A stretch of DNA of 20,273 bases. It comes from ZC4RG30 sp964455685 (lineage in GTDB: Bacteria; Pseudomonadota; Gammaproteobacteria; Steroidobacterales; Steroidobacteraceae). The DNA is taken from NCBI GenBank assembly GCA_964455685.1, contig CAYVZE010000047.1, positions 1 through 20,273 of the forward strand, written 5' to 3'. A program made the position numbers and the translations under genes. Positions 1 to 7,197 of the stretch are shown here, in pieces. Below the pieces are notes generated by a model. The model was not told the origin of the DNA, made no database searches, and was given only the letters and a program-made list of their open reading frames with translations. Positions within the stretch are counted from its first letter, which is position 1, and each line of letters starts with the position of its first letter.

Positions 1-1
1 G

Positions 2-64
2 CTGGCGGTGGAGATGAAGGTGCTGATCGAGCAGATGCGCGAGCAGGTGCAGAACGTGGAGTGA
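2..64 (+). CDS. yicC: YicC-family protein, C-terminal end only (5' part outside window)
   Basis: The first bases read in one frame as 20 codons ending in TGA. The peptide includes KVLIEQMREQVQNVE, which closely matches the conserved C-terminus of YicC (E. coli ends in a nearly identical KVLIEQMREQIQNIE). YicC-family proteins are endoribonucleases linked to stress and stationary phase. In many proteobacteria the gene lies immediately upstream of gmk, so its presence here, with gmk 6.2 kb downstream on the same strand, supports the call. Only the last 20 residues are visible, so the identification rests on one conserved tail. Confidence 0.75.
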   Translation: MAVEMKVLIEQMREQVQNVE

Positions 65-210
65 GCCGGCCGCGGCGCAGCCAAGGACAGGGCGCCCCTT
101 GTAGGACCGCTCTTTCACCGTGCGCTGGTGGCGGTCCGATGGGCGCCGGCGCACCGCAGGCGCATGTTGGTGCCATGCCGGCGCAAGCCGGGGATCCCAA
201 GGAGTTCGTC

Positions 211-435
211 ATGGCACTCGGCGTCAAACATGTCTTGCTGTTCGGTGCAGTGGCCTGGGGCGTCAACGCCCTGGTGTGCGGATCGCGCAATGCCAGCCGC
301 CGGCGCCACGCCGAGGGGCTGCTCGATGACGGCCTGGAGGGCACCTTCCCCGCCAGCGACCCGGTGTCCACGCAGGACTTCGACATCCCGGTGAACCGCC
401 GGGACGACGCACCGGCAGCGAGCAGCCCGGCCTGA
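211..435 (+). CDS. Small hypothetical protein with a TFPASDP motif (74 aa)
   Basis: The ATG at 211 has a good ribosome-binding site (AAGGAG at 199-204, 6 bases upstream), which favours it over earlier in-frame starts. Residues 1-24 are hydrophobic (VLLFGAVAWGV) and could form a membrane segment or uncleaved signal anchor. A basic patch follows (SRNASRRRH), then an acidic region with LLDDGLEGTFPASDPVS near residues 41-57, then a polar tail. From memory, variants of ETFPASDP recur in many short proteobacterial proteins, but I know of no established function. The gene lies between yicC and ligD and converges with ligD. The reading frame and ribosome-binding site are solid; the role is unknown. 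Confidence 0.7.
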   Translation: MALGVKHVLLFGAVAWGVNALVCGSRNASRRRHAEGLLDDGLEGTFPASDPVSTQDFDIPVNRRDDAPAASSPA

Positions 436-449
436 CTTGCAGCCTCGCC

Positions 450-475
450 GCTGGCGACGCCCCTCGCTCGCCAGC
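450..475. repeat. Perfect 8-bp inverted repeat between convergent genes
   Basis: GCTGGCGA at 450-457 is repeated as its reverse complement TCGCCAGC at 468-475, separated by a 10-base GC-rich loop. It lies in the 103-bp gap between the ends of the small plus-strand gene and the minus-strand ligD. No run of T follows on either side, so it is not a canonical intrinsic terminator. It may still form a hairpin that slows convergent transcription or protects 3' ends. In such GC-rich DNA, chance is a real alternative. Confidence 0.4.
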
Positions 476-538
476 TTCCGGCGTGGGCTTTGGGGCCTGT
501 GGGCCGGCGCGGTGGCGTGGAAAAAGCTGCTGGCGCGG

Positions 539-3199
539 CTACCGGCGCCTTGCCTTGCGCTGGCTGGGGCCGGTGGCCTTCGCCGTGCCCTTGTTCGCCT
601 TGCCTTTGTTCGCCTTGCCGTTGCTTTTCCCCGTCCGCCGGGGGCGCGATCCCCGCGCCGGCGCAGCGTCCGCGCCTGCGCCGGCGTCCACCTCGGCCAG
701 CGCCCGCATGGCCTTCTGCAGCCACTGGCGGGAACGCTCGTAGTCCTTCCAGGGCTTGTTGCCGATGTCGATCCGGTCACCCGGATCGAGGACATTCCAG
801 GACGGCCGCTCGCGAAGTTCCGCCAGTTCATCCCACCACAGCGGCACGGAGATGCCCATGCCCGGCCGTGCCCGCGCCGACCAGGCCGCCACCGTGGTCG
901 CGCCGCGGCCATTGCGCAGGAAATCCGCGAAGATCCGGCCGACCCGGTTCTTCGGCCCGCTCTTTGCCACGAAGCGCTGCGGCAGCACGCGGGCCAGGTG
1001 CCGGACCACCCGCGCGGAGAATTCCTTGGCCTCGTCCCACCCCAGCTCGGGCTGCAGCGGCAGCACGATGTGCAATCCCTTGCCGCCGCTGGTCTTCAGG
1101 AAACTCTTCAGCTCCAGCTCATCCAGCAGCGCGCGCACCAGCACCGCACCCTCGGCCACTTCGCTCCAGCCCACGCCCTCGCCCGGATCAAGGTCGAAGA
1201 CCAGCCGGTCCGGCTGCTCGATGGCCTGGCAGGTGGCGTTCCAGGTGTGCAGCTCCACCACGTTCATCTGCGCCACCTGCACCAGCGCATCCGCCGAAGG
1301 CACCAGCAGCAGCGGCCGGTGCCCGGGATCAAGTTCCCGCGGCAACAGCTCCACGCCAGGCAATGCGCCCTCGTCCGCATGCTTCTGGAAGAACGTGGTC
1401 CCGGCCACGCCCCGCGGCGCACGCAGCAGCGCCACCGGCCTGTCCTTCAGGTGCGGCATCATCAGCTTGCCCACCGTGGCGTAGTACGCCACCAGCTCGC
1501 CCTTGGTAATGCCGCCTTCGGCGTCGATCACACGTTCGGGATGCGTGATGCGCAGGGTCGGTGAGGATGCGATGCGGGTCGAAGCACCAGACTTCGAGGA
1601 CTTCGCCCGTTGCTTCTTCATTCCGCCTCCCGCGTTACCTTCATCGCCGCCCGAAGGCAGGGGCCGTTCGCGCACGATCTGCCGCGGCGGCTTGTCTTCG
1701 CGCAGTCCGTGGAACACGGCCTGGCGAACGTGGCTGTCCCGGGTCCATCCCGCAAACGAGACCTCCGCGACCAGCTTCGGCTTGACCCAGTGCGGCACCG
1801 CGCGACGCGTGGTACCCACACGCAGCGGGCCTTCCTTGAACGGGCTTTGCGCGGTCTCGATGGCCGACAGCTTCGCGTGCAGGGTGCGCAGCGTGGCCTC
1901 GTCGAGGCCCGACCCCACATTACCCGCGTACCGCAAGGCACCGCCCTTGTCGTACACCCCGAGCAGCAGCGAACCGAGGCCGGTGCGCGAACCCTGCGGG
2001 TCGGTGAAACCTCCGACCACGAACTCCTGCCGCAGGCCTGCCTTGAGCTTGATCCAGTCGCGGCTGCGGCCGGCGCGATAGGGTGCATCCGCGCGCTTGC
2101 CGACCAGCCCCTCGAATCCCGCCTTGCGCGAAGCGGCCAGCAGCTTCGCGGGTTCACCGCCCACCACCGGGCTGCGCTGCACGATCGAGTCGCGCGGCGC
2201 GCCGGCGATCAGTTCCTCAAGCCTGCGGCTGCGCTCGTGCTGTGGCCGCCCCCGCAGGTCCTCGCCCTCCAGGAAGAGCAGGTCGAACACGAAGTAGCGC
2301 AGGTTGGCTGCCTCGTGCCGTTCGAAGGCATTCTGCAGCAGCTGGAAGTCCGGCACGCCGCGGCGATCCAGCGCCGTCAGTTCGCCATCCAGCCAGCAGG
2401 GTGCCAGTCGCAGCGCCTTCAGCGCCGCCACCATCCGTGGCACCCGGGCACTCCAGTCATTGCCATTGCGCGTGAACAGACGCACGTCGTCGCCATCGAC
2501 GCGCGCCAGCATGCGGTAGCCATCCAGCTTCAGTTCGTACAGCCACTGGCCCTGCGCGGGCGGCGCGCCCACCAGCGTGGCGAGCTGCGGCGAGACCAGC
2601 GGCGGCAGCGCAGGGGCGCGCCTGCCGCGCGCACGTCGAGGCGCAGGCTTCTTCACGCTCTCCGGCATTTCCGCCAGCACATCGAAGTCCTGCTCTGCCC
2701 GCGCATGTTCATCCTTTTCCTTCACCAGCAGCCACGAGGGCTGCCGCTCGCGGCCGCGCGCCTTCATCCTCACCAGCGTGAAGCCGCCCTTGAGCTTGCC
2801 ACCCTCGAGCCGGAACTTGAGCCGCCCCTCGCGCCGGCCCTTCGCGACATCGCCCGCCGGCTTCCAGCGCCCGCGATCCCACAGCAGCACGGAACCGGCG
2901 CCGTACTGCCCCGCGGGGATCATTCCCTCGAAATCGCCATAGGCAACCGGATGATCCTCCACCTGCACCGCCATGCGCTTCACCGCGGGATCCAGGCTCG
3001 GCCCCTTCGGGATGGCCCAGCTCTTCAGCACGCCCTGCCACTCCAGGCGGAAATCGTAGTGCAGGTGGCTGGCGGCATGCTTCTGCACCACGAACCGCCC
3101 CGCACTGCCTCGTGTGCCGGGCCGACCCTGTGGCTCAGGCGTGGCATTGAAGTCACGCTTGCGGTTGTAGGCCGAGAGGCCGTCCCGGGCCGTGGCCAT
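539..3199 (-). CDS. ligD: Multifunctional NHEJ DNA ligase LigD (phosphoesterase-ligase-polymerase)
   Basis: LigD trims, fills and seals double-strand breaks with Ku in bacterial non-homologous end joining. All three modules are present in the Pseudomonas-type order over 886 residues. The 3'-phosphoesterase domain is about 10-180 (HLHYDFRLEW at 45-54, EDHP at 81-84). The ATP-dependent ligase is about 200-510, with adenylated Lys224 in ELKLDGYR, LDGEL at 270-274, GFEGLVGKR at 361-369 and DWIKLK at 381-386. The primase-like polymerase is about 548-835, with catalytic DLDPGEG at 669-675, TSGGKGLH at 703-710 and a third acidic residue in ADFLRNGRG. A lysine-rich tail follows. I chose the ATG at 3199, one base after the Ku stop; a GTG at 3223 would add 8 residues and overlap Ku. 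Every catalytic motif I can check is intact, so the enzyme looks functional, unlike the Ku beside it. Confidence 0.95.
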   Translation of the reverse strand: MATARDGLSAYNRKRDFNATPEPQGRPGTRGSAGRFVVQKHAASHLHYDFRLEWQGVLKSWAIPKGPSLDPAVKRMAVQVEDHPVAYGDFEGMIPAGQYGAGSVLLWDRGRWKPAGDVAKGRREGRLKFRLEGGKLKGGFTLVRMKARGRERQPSWLLVKEKDEHARAEQDFDVLAEMPESVKKPAPRRARGRRAPALPPLVSPQLATLVGAPPAQGQWLYELKLDGYRMLARVDGDDVRLFTRNGNDWSARVPRMVAALKALRLAPCWLDGELTALDRRGVPDFQLLQNAFERHEAANLRYFVFDLLFLEGEDLRGRPQHERSRRLEELIAGAPRDSIVQRSPVVGGEPAKLLAASRKAGFEGLVGKRADAPYRAGRSRDWIKLKAGLRQEFVVGGFTDPQGSRTGLGSLLLGVYDKGGALRYAGNVGSGLDEATLRTLHAKLSAIETAQSPFKEGPLRVGTTRRAVPHWVKPKLVAEVSFAGWTRDSHVRQAVFHGLREDKPPRQIVRERPLPSGGDEGNAGGGMKKQRAKSSKSGASTRIASSPTLRITHPERVIDAEGGITKGELVAYYATVGKLMMPHLKDRPVALLRAPRGVAGTTFFQKHADEGALPGVELLPRELDPGHRPLLLVPSADALVQVAQMNVVELHTWNATCQAIEQPDRLVFDLDPGEGVGWSEVAEGAVLVRALLDELELKSFLKTSGGKGLHIVLPLQPELGWDEAKEFSARVVRHLARVLPQRFVAKSGPKNRVGRIFADFLRNGRGATTVAAWSARARPGMGISVPLWWDELAELRERPSWNVLDPGDRIDIGNKPWKDYERSRQWLQKAMRALAEVDAGAGADAAPARGSRPRRTGKSNGKANKGKANKGTAKATGPSQRKARRR
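589..618 (-). repeat. Two tandem 15-bp repeats coding for KANKG units in the LigD tail
   Basis: Positions 589-603 and 604-618 are two 15-base copies differing at one base. On the minus strand they encode consecutive KANKG units near LigD residues 862-871. They enlarge the basic tail, which probably aids DNA binding, and are a likely site of slippage length variation between strains. Confidence 0.75.
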
Positions 3200-3200
3200 C

Positions 3201-3965
3201 TCAGGCCGCGCGCCGCCGGCCACCGTTCCGGCTCGTGCCGGAGCGCGAGCGCGCGGGAGGCTTGCGCGATCCCCTGGAAGGTCCCTTCCCTGCCCCGCCG
3301 CCGAGGCTGCGCCTGAGCAGTTCGGTCAGGTCGATGATGTCGGCGCTCTTCGGCAGTTCCTCGACCGGCTCGACCACCTGCGCGGTCTTGCCCGCCTTCG
3401 CCCGTTTCGCAACCAGCTGCATCACCTGCCTGCGGAAGCGGTCCTCGAACTTCTCCGGCCTGAACCCACTGCTCATCGAGTCGATGAGCTGCGAGGCCAT
3501 CTTCAGTTCGGCCGCGGTCACGCCCGCGCCCTTCACGCCGTCCGCAGGAATCCCGAGTCCCGCGTGGTCGCGGATGTCGGCGTCCCAGCGCAGCAGGTTC
3601 AGCACCAGCACCGGCCCCAGCGGCAGCACCGCGGCGAAGTGCTGCTTCGTCTGGATCACCACGCGCGCCAGCCCGGCGCGGCCGCTCTTCTTCAGCGCCT
3701 CGCGCAGCAGCGCGTACACCTTGGCGCCGCGTCCCGTGGGCGCCAGGTAGTACGGCCGCTCGAAATAGATGAAGGGAATGTCCGCAGCCGGCACGAAGGA
3801 CTCGATCTCCACCATCTGCGTGGAGCGCGGATACACCGCGGCGATCTCCTCGTCCGACAGCACCACGTACCTGCCGTTGCCATGCGCCACGCCACGGACG
3901 ATGTTCTCGCGGGCGACTTCTTCTTCGCCATGAACGCTTCTCCATCCCTCGGAATGAAGCGCCAT
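3201..3965 (-). CDS. ku: Ku-family NHEJ end-binding protein, N-terminally truncated (254 aa)
   Basis: Bacterial Ku forms a homodimeric ring on DNA ends and recruits LigD. Residues 13-215 match the family well: ENIVRGV (21-27), RYVVLSDEEI (32-41), ERPYYLAP (69-76), KVYALLREAL (82-91), VIQTKQH (103-109), VLNLLRW (121-127) and the C-terminal DIIDLTELLRRSL (209-221), then a basic tail. Full-length relatives carry about 50 more residues in front, starting like ARxIWKGxISFGLVxIPV; these are absent. The first 12 residues here (MALHSEGWRSVH) do not resemble Ku. An in-frame TGA lies eight codons upstream of the ATG, no ribosome-binding site is visible, and only 88 bp separate the start from the M13 gene. 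Its stop is one base from the ligD ATG, so the two were clearly an operon. The missing strands belong to the core barrel, so the protein may be non-functional. Either a 5' deletion or an assembly collapse would explain this. Confidence 0.85.
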   Translation of the reverse strand: MALHSEGWRSVHGEEEVARENIVRGVAHGNGRYVVLSDEEIAAVYPRSTQMVEIESFVPAADIPFIYFERPYYLAPTGRGAKVYALLREALKKSGRAGLARVVIQTKQHFAAVLPLGPVLVLNLLRWDADIRDHAGLGIPADGVKGAGVTAAELKMASQLIDSMSSGFRPEKFEDRFRRQVMQLVAKRAKAGKTAQVVEPVEELPKSADIIDLTELLRRSLGGGAGKGPSRGSRKPPARSRSGTSRNGGRRRAA

Positions 3966-4053
3966 TAGGGCCGCACCGTCGCCTTGCGGTCAGCCCCCGG
4001 GGCCTGCGAGCCGCTGTGGGAAATCACCTACCCGCGGCGCCGGACCGGCCCGC

Positions 4054-6141
4054 TTACCAGATGACCACCCGCTTCGCGCCGGCATGGACCATGGGGTCGG
4101 TGTCCTTGCAGCCGAAAGCCTCGGCGAATGCCGGGTGGTTGGTCATCGGCGCCCAGGCGCGGACCACGGCAGGCGCATGCGGATCGGAAGCCAGCCGCAC
4201 CTTCAGCGCCTCCGGCCGGTAGTGCGCGCGCCACATCGCCGCCCAGCCATGGAAGAAGCGCTGCTCGCGGGCCAGCCCGTCGATCATCGGGTCCTCCTTG
4301 CCCGCACTGGCCTTCTGCAATGCATCGAACGCAATCGACAGCCCGCCCAGGTCGGCGATGTTCTCGCCCAGCGTCAGGTTGCCGTTGACCTTCTGGCCAT
4401 CCACCTCATAGGCGTCGTACTGCTGCACCAGCCGCGCGGTCAGCGACCTGAAGCGCTTCGCATCCTCCTCGTTCCACCACTGCTCGAAGTTGCCCGTGGG
4501 CCCGAAGCGCGAGCCCTGGTCGTCGTAGCCGTGCGTGAGCTCGTGGCCGATCACGCCGCCGATGGCCGCATAGTTGATGGCGTCGTCGGCCTCCGGGTCG
4601 AAGAATGGCGGCTGCAGGATGGCTGCCGGGAAGACGATTTCGTTGAGCAGCGGGTGGTAGTAGGCATTCACCGTCTGCGGCGACATGCCCCACTCGCTGC
4701 GGTCCACCGGCTTGCCGATCTTCGACAGCGCCCACTGGTAGTTGTGCGCCGCTGCCACCGCGGCATTGCCGAAGTAGCTGTCGCGCGAGGTCTGCAGGGC
4801 GCTCCAGTCACGCCACTTGGAGGGATAGCCGATCTTGGGCGTGAACGCGGCCCACTTCTCCAGCGCGCGCGCCCTGGTCTCCTCGCTCATCCACTCCAGC
4901 TTCTCGATGCGCTCCTTCAGCGCCGCCGACAGGTTGGCGACCAGCGTCTCCATGCGCTCGCGGGACTGCGGAGGGAAGGCCACCTGCACGTAGAGCTGGC
5001 CCATGGCCTCGCCAGCCGAGTCCTCCAGCACCGCCAGCACCCGCTTCCAGCGGGGCCGCTGCTCCTGCATGCCCTGCAGGGTGCGGCCATAGAACTCGAA
5101 ACGCGCATCGGTGAACTGCCGGCCCAGGTACGGTGCCGCCGCATCGGCCAGGCGGAAGCGCAGGTAGGCCTTCCACTGCTCCACCGGCACCTCGCCGAGC
5201 ATGCGGTTCACCTCGCGGTGGAAGTCCGGCATGGCCAGCGAGAACTTCTCCGGCGCGGCCACCCCCTGCGAGGCGAAGAACTTCGACCACGGGAAGGCCG
5301 GCGTCAGCGCATCGGCCTCGGCCAGCGTCACCGGGTGGTAGTACAGCGAGACGTCGCGCGAGAGCTCCTCCTGCGACTTCGACACGCGCGCCAGCCGCGT
5401 CTCGAACGCCATCACCACGTCCGCCTGCCGCGCGGCGTCCCCGGCCGGCACGCCCGACAGCTCCAGCACGCGCGCGATGTACTTCACATAGGCATCGCGG
5501 ATGTCCTTCTTGTCGGCGTCGAAGTAGTAGCTGCGGTCAGGCAGGCCGGTGCCGCCCTGCTCGGCGTAGGCGATGACCATGGAGGAGTCCTGGAAGTCGG
5601 CCTCCGGACCGAAGCCGAACAGCGGGTTCTCGCCGCGCGCGGCCGCGGTGCGCAGGTACTGCGCCACCGAGGCTTCATCGGTGAGCGCCTCGATCTGCGC
5701 CAGCCGGCCCTGCAACGGCGCGATGCCGTCCGCATCCAGCTTCGCCTCGTCCATGCCCGTGGCCCAGAAGTCGGCCACGATCTTCTCGATGCCCGCCAGG
5801 CCGGACCGCGCCGCCACCTGCTCGGCGATCTGCTTCTGCACCTGCAGCGAGCGCTCGGCCAGCACGTCGAAGGCGCCCCAGCTGGTCTGGTCGCCCGGGA
5901 TGGGATTGGCGGCAAGCCAGCGGGCATTGGTCCGGGCGCCGAAGTCGACGCAGGCGCCGATTTCCGGGTCGATGTCCGAGGCGTGGAAGCGGATGGGCTG
6001 GATCAGCTGCGACTCATCCAGCACCAGCCGCTGCGCCGTCGGAGAAACGGCATCACCCCCGGACTTGCTGCACCCGGCAAGCACCATCAGGACGGCAGCG
6101 GCAACGGGGGCAGCGGGAGTTCGCGGCATGGAACGGGACAT
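4054..6141 (-). CDS. M13 (neprilysin/PepO-like) zinc metallopeptidase, predicted lipoprotein
   Basis: M13 enzymes cleave oligopeptides on the amino side of hydrophobic residues. The start at 6141 gives 695 residues and has AGGAG six bases upstream. The N-terminus is a lipoprotein signal (PVAAAVLMVLAGC, lipidated Cys24), so the enzyme should be membrane-anchored facing the periplasm. The C-terminal catalytic domain carries substrate-binding NAYY (492-495), zinc-binding HELTH (533-537) and GENIADLGG (592-600) with the third zinc ligand Glu593. It ends in the typical FGC...M...VVIW pattern. Length suits the family (about 650-720). The gene is divergent from gmk, with 114 bp between starts. No terminator is visible after its stop, so its transcript may run on into ku and ligD. 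The reading frame stays open upstream to 6723, but that stretch is gmk antisense. Confidence 0.95.
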   Translation of the reverse strand: MSRSMPRTPAAPVAAAVLMVLAGCSKSGGDAVSPTAQRLVLDESQLIQPIRFHASDIDPEIGACVDFGARTNARWLAANPIPGDQTSWGAFDVLAERSLQVQKQIAEQVAARSGLAGIEKIVADFWATGMDEAKLDADGIAPLQGRLAQIEALTDEASVAQYLRTAAARGENPLFGFGPEADFQDSSMVIAYAEQGGTGLPDRSYYFDADKKDIRDAYVKYIARVLELSGVPAGDAARQADVVMAFETRLARVSKSQEELSRDVSLYYHPVTLAEADALTPAFPWSKFFASQGVAAPEKFSLAMPDFHREVNRMLGEVPVEQWKAYLRFRLADAAAPYLGRQFTDARFEFYGRTLQGMQEQRPRWKRVLAVLEDSAGEAMGQLYVQVAFPPQSRERMETLVANLSAALKERIEKLEWMSEETRARALEKWAAFTPKIGYPSKWRDWSALQTSRDSYFGNAAVAAAHNYQWALSKIGKPVDRSEWGMSPQTVNAYYHPLLNEIVFPAAILQPPFFDPEADDAINYAAIGGVIGHELTHGYDDQGSRFGPTGNFEQWWNEEDAKRFRSLTARLVQQYDAYEVDGQKVNGNLTLGENIADLGGLSIAFDALQKASAGKEDPMIDGLAREQRFFHGWAAMWRAHYRPEALKVRLASDPHAPAVVRAWAPMTNHPAFAEAFGCKDTDPMVHAGAKRVVIW

Positions 6142-6240
6142 GAGGGACTCCTGCGGACTGGACATCCGGGAAGGGATGGGGGGTGGCGGCGAGTTTATCC
6201 CCCGGGGGGCGCGGGTCGAGCGCAAGCCCTTGCCCGGGCA

Positions 6241-6249
6241 TGCGAAAAT
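6241..6249 (+). promoter_or_regulatory. Possible extended -10 element for gmk (weak)
   Basis: TGCGAAAAT at 6241-6249 resembles an extended -10 element (TG, one base, then GAAAAT, 4 of 6 matches to TATAAT). I see no -35 hexamer at the right distance. Transcription would start close to the gmk ATG at 6256, implying a leaderless or nearly leaderless message. The rest of the 114-bp region between the M13 and gmk starts is very GC-rich and holds no other site I can defend. gmk would need its own promoter here because yicC is far away. Confidence 0.2.
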
Positions 6250-6255
6250 AGGTGA

Positions 6256-6879
6256 ATGTCTGAGCGCCTGTTCGTCATCTCCGCCCCCTCGGGCGCCGGC
6301 AAGACCAGCCTGGTCAAGGCGTTGCTGCAGCGCCTGCCGGACCTCAAGGTGTCGGTTTCGCACACCACCCGCCCGCCCCGCCCGAACGAGCAGGACGGCC
6401 GCGAGTACTACTTCGTCTCCACCACCGAATTCGAGCGCATGGTGGCCGAGGGGGCCTTCCTCGAGCACGCCCGGGTGTTCGACAACTACTACGGCACCAG
6501 CCTGCACCAGCTGCGGGAGAAACTGGCCGCCGGCCACGACGTGATCCTGGAGATCGACTGGCAGGGGGCCCGGCAGGTGCGCGCGGCCGTCCCCGGCTGC
6601 TGCTCCATCTTCATCCTGCCCCCCTCCCTGGAGGCCCTGAAGACCCGCCTGAACGGCCGCGGCACCGACTCCGCCCAGGTCATCGCCCGCCGCCTGGCCG
6701 ACGCCGTGGCCGACATGTCCCACTGGGAGGAGTTCGACTACGTGGTGGTCAACGACGACTTCGACCAGGCCGTGGACCAGCTGGCCGGCATCATCCAGGG
6801 GGCCGGCGAGGGGCTGCGCAAGGACCGCCCGGAACTCGCCCCCCTGTTGGCGAATCTGCTAGAATTTCCAACCCCTTAG
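6256..6879 (+). CDS. gmk: Guanylate kinase
   Basis: The enzyme phosphorylates GMP (and dGMP) to GDP with ATP in the cytosol; it is essential for GTP supply and sits upstream of (p)ppGpp synthesis. The 207 residues match the family's usual length. Visible motifs are the P-loop SAPSGAGKTS (9-18), the GMP-binding stretch SHTTRPPRPNEQDGREYYFVS (about 35-55), EIDWQGARQVR (about 98-108) and RRLADAVADMSHW near the lid. The ATG at 6256 gives the standard short N-terminus, but its ribosome-binding site is poor (GGTGA directly abuts the start). It leads the block rpoZ-spoT-ridA-recG-ubiA; rpoZ begins 21 bp after its stop. It has lost its usual neighbour yicC to the NHEJ/peptidase block. Confidence 0.97.
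   Translation: MSERLFVISAPSGAGKTSLVKALLQRLPDLKVSVSHTTRPPRPNEQDGREYYFVSTTEFERMVAEGAFLEHARVFDNYYGTSLHQLREKLAAGHDVILEIDWQGARQVRAAVPGCCSIFILPPSLEALKTRLNGRGTDSAQVIARRLADAVADMSHWEEFDYVVVNDDFDQAVDQLAGIIQGAGEGLRKDRPELAPLLANLLEFPTP
6857..6865 (+). promoter_or_regulatory. Possible extended -10 promoter for rpoZ
   Basis: TGCTAGAAT at 6857-6865, inside the last codons of gmk, fits an extended -10 element: TG, one spacer base, then TAGAAT (5 of 6 matches to TATAAT). No good -35 is visible, which extended -10 promoters tolerate. The predicted start near 6872 leaves a leader of about 29 bases before the rpoZ ATG. It would let rpoZ-spoT and downstream genes be transcribed apart from gmk. Confidence 0.4.
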
Positions 6880-6900
6880 AGAAAAGACCCTCCAGAGAAC

Positions 6901-7185
6901 ATGGCCCGCGTAACCGTCGAAGACTGCCTGCCGAAAGTCGACAACCTCTTCCAGCTCGTGCTGCTGGCCGCCGCCCGTGCGCGTCGCCTGGCCAACGGCG
7001 CCGAGCCCACGGTGCCGGTCGACAACGACAAGGTCACCGTGATCGCGCTGCGCGAGATCGCCGAGGGCACCATCACCCCGGAGATGCTGGTGGAGCCCGA
7101 GCCGGTGCCGGAGCCGGTGGTGAACGACATCGACGCGCAGCTCGAGAACTTCCGCGCGCCGCAGTTCGGCCTGGTGGGGGAATAA
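6901..7185 (+). CDS. rpoZ: RNA polymerase omega subunit
   Basis: Omega binds the beta' subunit, helps assemble RNA polymerase and, in proteobacteria, contributes to a ppGpp-binding site. The 94 residues match the family: MARVTVEDCLPKVDN at the start, LVLLAAARARRLA (about 19-31), and VDNDKVTVIALREIAEGTI (about 40-58). The variable tail contains a Pro-Glu-Val run (VEPEPVPEPVV). One oddity is NLFQLV where family members usually read NRFxLV, so position 16 is Leu instead of Arg. The gene lies between gmk and spoT, its standard place. The 12-bp gap to spoT suggests cotranscription. Confidence 0.96.
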   Translation: MARVTVEDCLPKVDNLFQLVLLAAARARRLANGAEPTVPVDNDKVTVIALREIAEGTITPEMLVEPEPVPEPVVNDIDAQLENFRAPQFGLVGE

Positions 7186-7197
7186 GCCGCCACCCGT

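Noticed and set aside
437..3316. Long plus-strand reading frames opposite ligD and ku (437-1564, 1610-3316)
   Set aside because: They are antisense to clear LigD and Ku coding sequence and give Arg/Pro/His/Gln-rich translations without domains, as expected of GC-rich shadows.
3692..3931. ATG at 3931 (MAKKKS...) as an alternative Ku start, implying a frameshift
   Set aside because: It opens a different frame with no Ku similarity, and the family match begins in the other frame just beyond it. No slippery site makes a programmed shift convincing.
3971..3989. Short inverted repeat CCGCA...TGCGG as an M13 terminator
   Set aside because: The stem is only five pairs, and no T run follows on the minus strand.
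4084..6255. 723-codon plus-strand frame opposite the M13 gene
   Set aside because: Low-complexity translation with no recognisable motif; the minus strand encodes a complete M13 peptidase with all zinc ligands.
6142..6723. N-terminal extension of the M13 gene to 6723
   Set aside because: The extension is gmk antisense. The ATG at 6141 has a ribosome-binding site and begins a proper lipoprotein signal.
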